The notes under the pieces were generated by a model that saw only the letters and a program-made list of their open reading frames with translations, made no database searches and was not told the DNA's origin. Below are positions 1-10,288 of a stretch of 64,000 bases of DNA, piece by piece. Source of the stretch: Nothopassalora personata (lineage: Eukaryota; Ascomycota; Dothideomycetes; Mycosphaerellales; Mycosphaerellaceae); the NCBI GenBank assembly GCA_033816765.1, contig CM066287.1:4650001-4714000 (forward strand), in the 5' to 3' direction. Position 1 is the first letter of the stretch, and each line of letters starts with the position of its first letter. The translations under genes and the position numbers were made by a program.

Positions 1-564
1 CGCCAGCCAGCAGTCGTTGAAGTCTAGCCATCTGATCGCAGCACCAATGTTGAACGCAGCGTCGATAGGCGAGAGAACGTAAGGCGTACCCGGCACGCGA
101 GCTCCATTGGGCACAATTGTACCTGGTACGACGGGTCCCAGGAGCTTAGTGCAGGAAGGAAACTCGAGCGCCTTCAGACCGCAACCAAGCGTGTCAAGGA
201 AGACGAATCGTGCAGTGTCGACCTGTCACTAGACATTAGCATCTTGCCCTGGGGGTTTCTTGCCATCGAATGCTCTTACAGCAAGCTCAGAGTCGATCTT
301 GTAGTTGTGGATGTAGGCTGCCATATCCTTGATCTCAGGATCGTACTCTGGGACGGGGCCCGACGGCGGTGCATTGGATCTGGTAGCCATTGTGGCAGAG
401 AAAGCTCTTGCAGTCTGTGCTTGGGCAATGGGAGAGGCTTGCGGCTTGAAGGAGCGCTGGACGAGTCTCGCGGAGGCGCTGAGTGGAGCTTTGGTGCTTC
501 GGCTTAGGCTTCTGGACGACGTTCGGAGCAGATTTCGTGCCGCGAGAGTCGACATCGCCGCCAA
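1..564 (-). CDS. 2-methylcitrate dehydratase, mitochondrial (5' part, cut by left edge)
   Basis: MmgE/PrpD-family enzyme that dehydrates 2-methylcitrate in the methylcitrate cycle, which detoxifies propionyl-CoA in mitochondria. Exon 1 is 564..280 and starts at an ATG followed by an Arg/Ser-rich, acid-free stretch typical of a mitochondrial presequence. The mature part begins near [10 protein letters not shown], which is characteristic of fungal members. A 57-nt intron (279..223; donor GTAAGA, branch GCTAAT, acceptor CAG) joins SELA to [16 protein letters not shown]. The conserved reading then runs through [21 protein letters not shown] and RWLDFNDCW to the edge. Only about the first 170 of an expected 550 residues are present. 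The family assignment is firm; the exact start Met (564 or an internal one) is less so. Confidence 0.93.
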
Positions 565-1165
565 CGGTAGAGGGAATCAGGATCGGTCAATGCAGAAGTC
601 GGTATTACGTTCGGTGTCGTGAGCGAACAGAACTACTTGCACCTCTGCTGCTCGAAAATTGGTTGGTTGTTGTGTGCACAAGGAACAACAACAAGGGAGC
701 ACTTCTTGAGCTGCACCAACGTCAACAACAGCAGAACAAGCCCGAGGTAACGAAGATCGGGGCCGGACGAGGTCGGAGCTACATCGGAATACCGGCTATT
801 ACTGGCCTCCTTTCCCGGGTATAAACTTCGTCCCTTCAACCTCATGTCCAGCTGCCGAGGACTTCACGACACATACACAAGGAGAGGCCCGTGTCATTGG
901 GAAGCACATTGCTTGGCCGGTCGGCTCTTGATCTGAGCGACATGTATCGCCTTTCCGCGACCAAGAGCTTGTGTCTCACGAGCAGGCGGCAGCCACGTAT
1001 CACCACCAGTGCTGATCATGGTGGTAGTAAAGGAGAGTCGACTTGCTGAGATATGAGTAAAGTACGAAGTAATGCATATTCGCTGACAACCATGGTTGCA
1101 CAGCAGAGATTACAGGCTACAGTCTATGAACACGGGAAGCATCAAGCAGGGCAACATCATTCGTG
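565..1165. other. Intergenic: promoter of the methylcitrate dehydratase gene and 3' flank of the HMG-box gene
   Basis: Both neighbours are on the minus strand. Open frames here are short, overlap on both strands and look like nothing known. I see no RNA gene or repeat. Confidence 0.6.
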
Positions 1166-2775
1166 TCATATCTTGAGGTCTGGAGGCCAGGTTGGCGCCA
1201 GAGTCGCGTTGACATCAGCCGGGCTGTTCGACTGTTCATAGTACTCTGGGATTTCACCCACTCCTCCACGAGTCATGTCACCAATGGCATCGTCGAAGTG
1301 ATTCTCCAACCCTACACCATGAGCGCTGGACGCTGCAGCAGCCTCCATGGCCGCTTCGAGGCTTGGGTCGATGGCCGTCTGTGGTTGCGATGCCTGTTGG
1401 AGGTACTGCTGATGCTCATACAGTTGCGTTCCTGGCTGCGGTCGGGTCGGTGCCATCGGCACCTGCTGGTAAGCACCTACCTGGTAGTGCTGCTGATATT
1501 GAGGGTAGCCTACCTGGTCGTAGGACTGATGAAAATGTTGCATCGGCGTGCTAGTGCGAGACGTCGAGAAGATATCGTCTGCTTGTCCTCCTGGCAGCCC
1601 GAACCCGCCCAAAGACTGTTGGCCGTTGAGTGAAGCTGGGGTAGGAACTCGAGCTCCTTGCATCTCTTGCATGTACTGGTATTGTTGCTGCTGCTGCTGT
1701 TGCAGGCCGGTTTGTAGGTAAGCGCTGGTCTGGGTATTGAATGGCGTACCGTGGACGTCATAAGCCACATTGGAAGGCAGAGGGCGACCAGGGTTGGCAT
1801 ACTGATATTGCGACTGTTCGTACCCACTGAGCTGTTGACCATAGTATGGATGAGACTCGAAGCCGACCGGATTTGAGAGGTACGTATGTTCCCTGTGCTC
1901 TTGTCGTCGCTGACGCACAGTACGACCGCCTCGATACTCGCCATCTGGATCGTTTTCAAGATCGAGAGACTCGCCCTCGTCGTCCGAGAACTCGCCCTTA
2001 CGTTTCTTGCTGGCGGCTTTGCTTGGTGAGAACTTGTATGCTGGGAAGGCAAGTTGGTGGTTTGCGCGCTCTAGCTTGGACCAGTCATCAAACTGCTGAC
2101 GGACTTCGTCGGACTCCATAGGCCAGCTTTCTCCTGCGACCGCAGACACGACTTGATGGTTGTTCTGGGCGGACCACTCCTTCAGTCGATCTGCATAGCA
2201 GGAGCGGTAGAGCATGAAGGAGTTCATTGGGCGAGGTATCTTCTTGCCGTCGACTTTCTGCAATCTCTCTTCTACCGAGCGATTGACATAGGCCTCGATG
2301 TCTTTAGTGGGCACAGTCGAATCCTTGGTCAAGACGGAAAGCGGTGCCGTGAGCTTGGGAGTCTTGCTTCGATCGAGCTTGCTCTTCTTCTCCCGTCTGG
2401 GCTTGGGGGCCGGCGACTTGGATATCCGCGACTTGCTTGTGCTGAAAGGGGAATCGGTTCGGCCACGGGCGGAACGACCACTTCTGGTACGCACACCTTC
2501 GCTGGCTGTGTTCGAACGAGGTGTCGGTGGGTTGTGAATGTAGGACTGGTCATCTTGGTAGACTGATCCATAATCTCCTTGCTTCAAGCTTGTCAGTACC
2601 TGTGAAGCAATTCAGGCAAAAGAACTATGCTCACATAAATTCCCAGGCCTTTGACATCCTCGTGGTCTGCTGGGAACTGCTCCGTGCTCGTTTGGGCGTT
2701 ATGCTTGGCTACAGCATCGAGACCGTAGTCTTCCTCGGGAGAAGGGCCCTGCGTGACAATAGTGGTTGAGTTCAT
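1166..2775 (-). CDS. HMG-box (MATA_HMG type) transcription factor
   Basis: Sequence-specific DNA-binding regulator expected in the nucleus. The model is exon 2775..2635 (ATG in good context, 47 codons), a very short intron 2634..2600 (35 nt, GTGAGC...CAG) and exon 2599..1166, giving about 524 residues. The HMG box lies at about residues 168-238. It begins IPRPMNSFMLYR and contains the box tryptophan in ESWPMES and a basic tail (SKKRKGE). Upstream is a basic Ser/Lys-rich region. Downstream is a Gln/Tyr/Pro-rich tail with a polyglutamine run encoded near 1683-1702, typical of an activation domain. The box is of the fungal MAT/Ste11/FMF-1 class rather than the structural HMGB class, but I cannot say which orthologue. 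The 35-nt intron is at the lower limit for fungi; it is preferred because phase closes as GIY|VLTS. Confidence 0.85.
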
Positions 2776-5024
2776 TGTTGTTGCGGATAGAAGTTGTCGG
2801 ACCGTGAGACCTTGGATCGCAAGGCTTTCCGAGAGTCGAAAAAGACCAATGCTCTTCTAAGGAGGTGGCTTGAAGGTCGTCTGCATGTCTTGTAAGCATG
2901 GACTTTCATTGCAGTGGTTGCGCCCGCCAGTTTGTCTTGCTACACTTGCATGCATCTACAATCGGCGGATGCAAGAGGGGGCAATACCTTACGCAGCTGT
3001 CCGCTGCAGATGTACTTGTCTGCGTACACCGGCACACGGAGCGATGCTCTTTGCTGCACGTACGCGTTGACGTGAGCCTTGTGTCTCTTTGCCGTCGCTG
3101 CAGGCGCAAGAAAACTCTTTGGCGTGATCGTTGTTGGGAGATCGGCTTTGTCTCAGGGTCCAAAGGAGCTGACGGGCAAGCAGAGACAGAAAGGAAGTCA
3201 GGAAGTAGTGACACAGGATCCTTTGTGTAAGCAGACAGGTAAGATACTTGTAGCAAGAAGACAGTAATGCTGATGTGGCCCTCGCTAGGTGGAATCCGCG
3301 GTCTGCTGAAGACGGACGATCGTCACCGCATCTGTAAAGTCGTCTGAAGGCCAGACCCAGTGCGTCTCAATGGGCCGCTTTCGGAAAACCACCGCTTGCG
3401 CAAGTTCGCTGGGAGCATAGCGACGCTCCAACTGCGAGATATAGACGTCGTCCACGTTCGCCGAGCTCATGGTGATAGAACGTAGCGCCTCTAGAGATCC
3501 ATCGTTTCCCAAACAGTCATCCACGCTCACGCAGCTTGCAGACCCGCCATTCAAGCCACAACCTCCCGTGTGGGACCAGGCTAGGCTCAAAGCTGGGACT
3601 TTCGTCCTGTGCTTGTGAGCAATGCAACAGCGCGAGCACTGTATAGCATGCGCCTGGCGATCGTGAGTCCCACTAGTTCACTGTGGGCCGTTGACGTGCA
3701 GAAGTCACTGGGACGACGAAGCTTGATGCGCAGGGGTGCCCAGTGTGATGCTCGCAGAGCAGTCGACCTGTTGCGTGCTTTAGTTGGTTTGTTACACACC
3801 GAGCTCGATAACAGCATTCCTCGCACTAGCCGTGTTCTCTGAAACCGACTGAGGGCAGTCCAATCCGCGTCCTGCATAACATATTTCGCCTGGACGCTAA
3901 TGCCGAATGCGGCATGATGATTGCTAGTACCTGCGTACCATCTGCGAACGCAGCGTGATCAAGGCACACCCGTCGGATACCTGCATGTTCGACCCAACGC
4001 CTGGGCGCTTGGGCTTCCTGGCGTTTGAGCTTGCACGCGCTCATCCCGACCTCCAGAAGTCTACGCACAAGACCCAGGAGACTGGTGGTCTCAAAGCCTT
4101 GGGTGATGGTGCGCAATGTGTGGAAGCTGGCTTGCACTAGCTCCGTAAGCTGTGCCTGCACCTTGACCTAAACATCAACCACAACAGCTCAAGCAGATTG
4201 CACCGTCCTGCATTAAGGACCGCGATGGCTCTCCTTGCAAAGGTCGGAAAATTGCGTAGCTGGCCTAGCATGAGGCATCCACCGATTCGATTGCACGCAG
4301 GCTGGTTCGGCTGCTACCGAATAACCAGTGCGCATGCCACTGAGGGTGTGCGCTAGCTGCATGCAGCGAGCCTTGTGCTACCACACACGTCTCAGGTCCT
4401 GTAAGGGCTGACGCTCGTTCCAACCGGTTACACGTTCGCTTCAGCAGCGACGGATATGACCTTGGGCCCCGGCTAGAGTTACTGCGCAAAGTCATTGCGT
4501 GAAGAGACTGACCTGCAGCGATTGGATACCGTGCATCGAAAACACCCAGCTCTGTGCGCCAGATCGGACATTAATCGGACTGCTCAGCTACATCTCACAG
4601 CAGTGAAGATCTTTCAGAGTCGGCGCGGGCAGCTGCACTGACATACGCCTCCTTTTCCAACGCTCATGTTGTACAACTCAAGGCCGACTCCACAGATTCA
4701 GATTCCATTAGCTTGAACTTTCGGCCCCATATCGGCCATCTGCGCCTCTCGCAAGACCACGAATAAGATTATATGCAGTATGCCTTGCCACAAGCTTCCA
4801 GGTTACAGTACCATCAGACTTCCAGGTAGCGAGTCTTTCAGAAGCCAGTGACAGACGCGCGGGTGGCGGCCGCGCCGACAACCTTGCGGCTATCATCTGG
4901 GCATGCGACAAGGATAACAGACTCAGAGACTGGAGGTTTGTGCCTTCATCAGGACGATGCTCTCTTCTTGAACGCAATGCGGAGCGCCACATTCATCGTT
5001 CTTGATCAGAGGCATCGCTGTCGC
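2776..5024. other. 2.2-kb gene-poor stretch upstream of the HMG-box gene
   Basis: This lies between the start of the HMG-box gene and the stop of ACL4, both minus strand. Reading frames on both strands are short, lack family signatures and do not join across plausible introns. Base composition is close to the coding average, so there is no sign of RIP. It most likely holds the long promoter and leader of the regulator. A lineage-specific or non-coding transcript cannot be excluded. Confidence 0.5.
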
Positions 5025-6221
5025 TCATGAGTCCTGCATTTCCTCATCTTCATCGTCTTCGAATCCTTCCCATTCATCCTCATCATCTTCGACTCCGCCT
5101 TCGGCCTGCTCATGTTCCGGGCCCAGTACCGTGTCAAGAGCGGCCACGAGCTCCTTGGCATGCTCAAACAGTCTATCGTCTTCGTACTGCTGCTGCTCGT
5201 ACAGTTTCGCGGACATTTTCAGCCACCGTCGACTTCCTTTGAGGGCGCTGTGGTAGACGACCACGGATTGGTCACCCGCACCAGTGTCCATAGCTGAATC
5301 GTTGACCAAGTCGTTGCTTGCTTTGTTACGGTCCGCAAGCAAGTGCTGGCACCAGCCGCCAAGATACCACGCCTCTACACTCTGATCGTCTTCTTGGATC
5401 AACCGGTGGCATACCTCCATTGCCTCGTCGAGTAGATCAGCCTCCATCAACAGCCGCGCAAGTGAAATCTTTGTTGGGAAATCTGGTACGGCTTCATCCT
5501 CCGGCTCCAGTTCGATCCATGTCTCTAAAGAACGCTTCAGCGCTGATTGAGCATCTTCCTTCCTTTCCTGCGATAATCGTACGGACGCTAGAGTCTGCAA
5601 CACCTCCGGGCTAGTCTCGTCTTCCACCGTCATTGCTTGAGTGACCAGGCTTTCACATCGTGCTTCCGCATCGTCTTCCCACGACAAGTCCGTCATGTAG
5701 ACTTCTACTATCCCACAGAGAGCATTTGCGAGCTTGCGCTTCTTCTCGATGCGCATCAGCAGCAGCTGCTCTTCGCTCAGCCCAATAATCTTGCCACTCT
5801 CGATCGCAGCAATCTCGTTCTGCAAAGCATTGACACCCTTCTCGAACCACTCCACACTCTGCTTACCACCCTCTTCGCAGAGCTGCGCAAGCCATAGGAA
5901 CTTCTCGGCGCCGCCACCGAGTGCCTCCGGAACCCGGCCTTCAGGATCGAGTTTCACGGCTTGCTCGAAGTAACCACGGGCCGACTCGACCGCGCCGAGT
6001 TCAATGCTAATGTCCCCGAGTAGATTTAGAGCTGGCAGCTTCTCGTTGACGGATGGTCGATCTTTCACCAAGCCCCAAAGTTGCTTGGCCACGACGAGTG
6101 CCTCTGCTGGTTGTGACTGCTCGACTTGGTCCAACGCCAGCGCGTACAATTGCTCTGGTGATGGTGATGCTGCCATAGCTTCTCGTTTCGCGCTTGGTTT
6201 CTTGTGTTTAGCTCTTGCCAT
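5025..6221 (-). CDS. ACL4: TPR assembly chaperone of ribosomal protein L4 (Acl4-like)
   Basis: Single exon, 398 residues. Acl4 binds newly made Rpl4 and escorts it to the nascent 60S particle. The protein begins with a basic tail (MARAKHKKPSAKRE). It is then built of tetratricopeptide-like helical repeats, for example LYALALDQVEQSQPAEALVV, NLLGDISIELGAVESARGYF and the SVEAWYLGGWCQHLLADRNK segment near residue 290. It ends in a strongly acidic tail (DDEDEWEGFEDDEDEE), a layout and length matching fungal Acl4. The start is the ATG at 6221, with 212 bp to the divergent GIR2 start. The acidic tail is the feature expected of a dedicated chaperone for a very basic ribosomal protein. TPR similarity alone is not unique; the whole architecture makes the call. 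Confidence 0.85.
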   Translation of the reverse strand: MARAKHKKPSAKREAMAASPSPEQLYALALDQVEQSQPAEALVVAKQLWGLVKDRPSVNEKLPALNLLGDISIELGAVESARGYFEQAVKLDPEGRVPEALGGGAEKFLWLAQLCEEGGKQSVEWFEKGVNALQNEIAAIESGKIIGLSEEQLLLMRIEKKRKLANALCGIVEVYMTDLSWEDDAEARCESLVTQAMTVEDETSPEVLQTLASVRLSQERKEDAQSALKRSLETWIELEPEDEAVPDFPTKISLARLLMEADLLDEAMEVCHRLIQEDDQSVEAWYLGGWCQHLLADRNKASNDLVNDSAMDTGAGDQSVVVYHSALKGSRRWLKMSAKLYEQQQYEDDRLFEHAKELVAALDTVLGPEHEQAEGGVEDDEDEWEGFEDDEDEEMQDS

Positions 6222-6433
6222 TCTTCGATATGTGTAGATGTTTTGTCGATGTGCCGGGAAATTTTGAGCTTGTTTCCGGAGGAGGGTCCGTGCTATCGAT
6301 AGCGCAGCATGACTTCAAACATGTCAACTTAATGCGCATAGTCGCACTCCTCAGACGCCTCCTCAGACATTGAGCACTTTGACCAGACTGGAAAGAAATA
6401 GCGAGAAGCAGACGATCGACGTGCTCCGGCAAG
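6222..6433. promoter_or_regulatory. Divergent promoter shared by ACL4 and GIR2
   Basis: 212 bp separate the two start codons, so both promoters must lie here. I could not identify a specific operator. Confidence 0.6.
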
Positions 6434-7132
6434 ATGGGCCGAGAAGAACAGAAAGAGGAACGAGAGGTGCTCGACTCCATCTTCCCCGACGAGATTCAGG
6501 ACATCAATGACGCCGAATATCGCGTAACAATCAACCTGGACCCACCCGAAGACGATGAGGAAGACGCCAAATCTCCCGTCATCATCCTGAACGTCCGCTA
6601 TCCGGAAGCATACCCCGATGAAGCACCCTACCTGGACGTTTCCCAGCCTCCCAATGCGCCGAAACACAAACACCTCGACATCCAACAAGACAAAGCGCGA
6701 CTACTGGAAGCGCTGGAACCCACCATAGAGGAGAGCATGGGCATGGCTATGGTCTTCACTCTCGTCAGCACATTAAAGGACGCGGCGGAGCTCCTGATAC
6801 GTGAGAGGGTGCAAGCAGTGCAAGCACAGAAAGACTTCGAAGCGGCCAAGGCGGAGGCGGAGGAGAATCGGAAGTTTGAGGGCGAGAAGGTCACGAGAGA
6901 GACGTTCTTGGCGTGGCGGGAGAAGTTTAGACAAGAGATGAAGGAGGCGGCGGAGAGGAAGCAGGCTGAGCAGGAAGCCGAGGACAAGAAGAGGAGGGGT
7001 GGGAAGGTTGAAGAGAAGAAGTTGACGGGAAGGCAGCTTTGGGAGCAAGGTCTTGCTGGGAAGACTATTGACGAGGATGAAGAGGGTGAGGATGCCGTTG
7101 AGAGTCTGAAGGAATTGAAGGTCGAGGGATGA
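6434..7132 (+). CDS. GIR2: RWD-domain protein, Gir2/RWDD1 family
   Basis: Single exon, 232 residues. Gir2 binds Gcn1 and the GTPase Rbg2 and tunes translation and the Gcn2 starvation response in the cytoplasm. The RWD domain fills about residues 4-115. It opens with EEQKEEREVLDSIFPDEI, has the RWD signature region YPEAYPDEAPYLDV, and ends in helices carrying LLEALEPTIEESMGMAMVFT. The C-terminal half is a charged, Lys/Glu-rich helix (residues about 125-200), then LTGRQLWEQG, a motif shared by RWDD1/Gir2 proteins, and an acidic tail. Length and domain order match the family. The ATG at 6434 follows a purine-rich leader. Its divergent neighbour ACL4 also serves ribosome production. Confidence 0.9.
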   Translation: MGREEQKEEREVLDSIFPDEIQDINDAEYRVTINLDPPEDDEEDAKSPVIILNVRYPEAYPDEAPYLDVSQPPNAPKHKHLDIQQDKARLLEALEPTIEESMGMAMVFTLVSTLKDAAELLIRERVQAVQAQKDFEAAKAEAEENRKFEGEKVTRETFLAWREKFRQEMKEAAERKQAEQEAEDKKRRGGKVEEKKLTGRQLWEQGLAGKTIDEDEEGEDAVESLKELKVEG

Positions 7133-7661
7133 AAGAAGGGGCATGGAATTCGATAGAATTGGGTGAGATCCATGTCGGCAACGCAGTTCCTGAGATTGAG
7201 CAACTCATACGCTAAGGAAGCCGCGACAGTCCAGTACCGACATATGACGTGGAGCTGCTGTCTGGGAAATGGAAGTCCGAAAGGGCAGGGCCTTCTCGTC
7301 AGGCTTAATAACCACACAGAGCTCGCCGAGACGGGTAGATCGTGACGGGCGAATTGAGCTGGTCGAACCTGATCAGCTTCGAACATCATGGCACGGCGGC
7401 TCATGGGTCATGATCCAGCATGTAGAAGTTGCAAGCCGACCAAAGCTAAGGTAGATTAGCCTGCGTGTCTCAGAGGAATGGGCCAGAAGCCATGCGCTCT
7501 GAGTGTGTCTCAGATGTCGCACTATGACTACTGTACCTGAGCTTACTAAACGAATGGACGCCTTTTACTCAGCTTTGCTGTTGATACATAGAATCAGAGC
7601 TTCCATCTCCTTCGCGATACTCCCGAATGCCTTCGCTAAGTCACAACATAGATGCAAGTTA
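7133..7661. other. Intergenic between the convergent GIR2 and disordered-protein genes
   Basis: 3' flanks of two convergent genes. Only short frames without recognisable content are present. Confidence 0.55.
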
Positions 7662-9818
7662 CTACTCAATGCTCATCTTCATTAAGCCATCATTCGTGTC
7701 CGCCATGGGCTGCAATCCCAGCTTTTTGCCTTGACTGGCCAACACCGCGGTCGAGCTACCCCCGCTCCTAACAGGCTGCAGCTGCGGCGTAGTCGCGCTT
7801 GGTAAAGAGCTATCAGGAGGAATAGTGTCCTTCCTATCTTTCTTATCTGGTGGCAATCCCCAAATACCCTCCCCGTAAGTGGTCTTGGCGGTAGGTGAGT
7901 TAGTCAAGACAGGGCTGTTCTGAGCCGAGATACCCGGACTAACCGCTCGACGCTTAATGGTCATAATGTCGAAATCATCTTCTCTTCTGCGCTTCTTGAA
8001 GTGCTGCAGATGCATGTCGTCGCTGACGGCAGTGGCGGCACCGTTCTGAGGTGCAGTCGGAACGAATGCTTCGCTCGCATCAGAAGCAGACGATCGTGCT
8101 CTTGGTCGACGCCATAGATCGCCCATTGAAGAGTCCATGTTGATGTCAGACATAGCACTACTGCTCTGTCGCGCAAAGTTTGAAGGTGGAGGTGTTCGCA
8201 TGGAAGGATCGAAGCGATTCCAATAGTTCATGCCGCCACTGTTACGGCTAGCATGAGCAGCAAAGTTCATACCGAGGCCTCGGCCATCAGTTTCCATGCT
8301 TTCATCCCTGCCGAAATCTTCCTGGGCACACTCTGGCACAGCTGGAAGAAGGTTTGGTGAAGAGGCGGCAGTAGCTGTCGTTGGGCGCTCAAGCTCGAGA
8401 TCTATCACGCTTGTGTCTCGTTCGCGGACTTGACGCATCGTCTCGTGTTCTTTCTTGTTTTCCGTATCGACAGGCGCCGCTTCCTCAAGAAGAGCTGCAC
8501 GAATACGTGCAAAGCCCTTGGTTTTGGGTAAGAGGTTGCCACGGCGGGTGACAGGTCTTCTTACCACACCTGGTGTGGAAGGATTGGAGGGATCGCGTGA
8601 GGCTTCATCGCCACTGTCGTTGCCGCTAGATAGATGTATGCCATCTGGACCCATAGCCAAGCTCTCCCGTTGGCTCCGAACAGCATTGGTCCATGAGAAG
8701 TACCCAGTGTTCGCAGCAGACTCGATGCTCCGCAAAGGTGGAGGCGAAGTCGCGCGTGGTGAGTTGACGGAGCTGTATCCACTCCCACTCGCACTACTGG
8801 AGCTCTTCCGGCTTCTTCGTCCTGGCTTTTGCAGCCTCGACCTCCTCATAGTCTTCATCAAGCTTGTCTGTGCGGGAGAGAAGTGACTGCCGGTTCCCCA
8901 GGTAGTGTTCCCTCCGGCCGTCATCGGCGGTGCCTGGAACGGCGTTGGCATGCTTGGGTTTTGAAGCTTGTGAACTTGAGGTGTGGTAAACATGGGGTCC
9001 TCGGTGTCGTCGCCGCCCATGCTGGCGTCCTCGTCACTATCGGTGCTCTCCATGTCGCTTCCCAGCATGTTTACGCTTCCCACCGAACTACTCACGGTGC
9101 TCTTCTCAGCCGTGGGTAGTGCCCATGGTAGAATCGACGAGCCCATGAAATTCGGCGAGTCTAGTGCCATACTACCGACCGACATCTTGCGACCAGGGAT
9201 GTTGACAGCTCGCTGAGTAATGATGGGTGAGGAATCGGGAGAGCTCTCTGCGACAGTGGAGTGGTGGAGTCTCGTGCATGCGCGGGAGAAGTCGAGGCCG
9301 CGCGAATGTCGTGGGAGGTTGGTGACGGGTGAATGTGAGAGATCAGGTGAGTGCATGAACGCCGTCGAGTGAGCACTTGTGCCTGTGCCTGCACTTGCAC
9401 CTGTGCTGTCGAGGACGCGGTTGTCGAGCTTCGGACTCGGCGGTAGGGTGAAGGGTGACAGCGCTCGAGCGGGCGCTGCTTCGGCGGAGGAGACGCGGGG
9501 TGGAGGAAGCTGTAGTGTCAGGCCTCTCGCAAGCAGATCGGGGCGGCGGATGGGCCGCGGTGTTGCAGGCAGCGCATGGTCGTCTCTGCTGCGCTGACGT
9601 TCCTCGAAGTCGGGTGACGGCTGGAGGGCAGCGGTGATGGAGTTCGTGTTGGTGGGCGGATCAGAGAAGCTGCGACCTGACTTCGAGGAGGAGGAGGCCC
9701 TTCCAGACCGTCCAGGTGTGATAGCTGCTGCTGCTGCTGCTGCTGTGGGTGCCGGATGCGCTACGCCATCTTCCATCTCCTCAATCTCCTCCGTCTCCTC
9801 CATCTCCTCAACACTCAT
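7662..9818 (-). CDS. Large disordered Ser/Pro-rich fungal protein of unknown function
   Basis: Single exon, 718 residues, starting at an ATG at 9818. I do not recognise a named domain. The protein is mostly low complexity. An acidic N-terminus is followed by an alanine run coded by a (GCA)n tract at about 9724-9746, then long Ser/Thr/Pro stretches with many SP/TP sites (possible proline-directed kinase targets), and a basic patch (SLMKTMRRSRLQKPGRRSRK). A more ordered island near residues 425-475 (VTRRGNLLPKTKGFARIRAA, followed by ETMRQVRERD) looks like the conserved core. The C-terminal region contains KKRRREDDFDIMTIKRRA, a good nuclear localisation signal. The likely location is therefore the nucleus, as a phosphoregulated factor; that is inference. 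Confidence 0.75.
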   Translation of the reverse strand: MSVEEMEETEEIEEMEDGVAHPAPTAAAAAAAITPGRSGRASSSSKSGRSFSDPPTNTNSITAALQPSPDFEERQRSRDDHALPATPRPIRRPDLLARGLTLQLPPPRVSSAEAAPARALSPFTLPPSPKLDNRVLDSTGASAGTGTSAHSTAFMHSPDLSHSPVTNLPRHSRGLDFSRACTRLHHSTVAESSPDSSPIITQRAVNIPGRKMSVGSMALDSPNFMGSSILPWALPTAEKSTVSSSVGSVNMLGSDMESTDSDEDASMGGDDTEDPMFTTPQVHKLQNPSMPTPFQAPPMTAGGNTTWGTGSHFSPAQTSLMKTMRRSRLQKPGRRSRKSSSSASGSGYSSVNSPRATSPPPLRSIESAANTGYFSWTNAVRSQRESLAMGPDGIHLSSGNDSGDEASRDPSNPSTPGVVRRPVTRRGNLLPKTKGFARIRAALLEEAAPVDTENKKEHETMRQVRERDTSVIDLELERPTTATAASSPNLLPAVPECAQEDFGRDESMETDGRGLGMNFAAHASRNSGGMNYWNRFDPSMRTPPPSNFARQSSSAMSDINMDSSMGDLWRRPRARSSASDASEAFVPTAPQNGAATAVSDDMHLQHFKKRRREDDFDIMTIKRRAVSPGISAQNSPVLTNSPTAKTTYGEGIWGLPPDKKDRKDTIPPDSSLPSATTPQLQPVRSGGSSTAVLASQGKKLGLQPMADTNDGLMKMSIE

Positions 9819-10288
9819 CCAGCTTGGGAGCGCGTCACGTCAATCCGCCATACAACTCGTTTCACAACGGTGAAGGATCAGATCGGGCAGTGCACCTTGG
9901 CATTGAAGTAAGAAAGATCAAGTGTTTCTAGAAGCCTTCTCGCGTTTCATTGTGAAGAATGGGAAGCTAGCGAGGCTAGCAAACGAAGCACATGCCATGG
10001 CTGACAAGCCCAAGGATCGTGGTCGGCGACGTCAGGCGGAGAAGGTTCACGCCAATCAATGCACGTCACATGTACTTCTTTCACACATGAACATCATCAC
10101 ACACAGCGTCAGAATCAATGCATGTCATAAATCTCGCTGTCCTCCTAACAAACGCCTCGCTAACAAAGCAGCAAATCTCAAAAATCCTTCAACCCGAATC
10201 GCCATCTTCGTTTAAGCAGAGGTCTAAGCGTGCAAGGAAAGCCTAGCAAAAGCTGTCAACAGTGATATCTCTCGAAAGCGTCATCATC
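9819..10288. other. Intergenic, no supported gene
   Basis: Promoter of the minus-strand 718-residue protein and 3' flank of the BRCT gene, also minus strand. A 97-codon plus-strand frame (9922-10215) has no coding character. Confidence 0.5.

Noticed and set aside
3285..4161. Several 80-110-codon frames on both strands upstream of the HMG-box gene
   Set aside because: They overlap each other, have no family signature, and cannot be joined by plausible introns.
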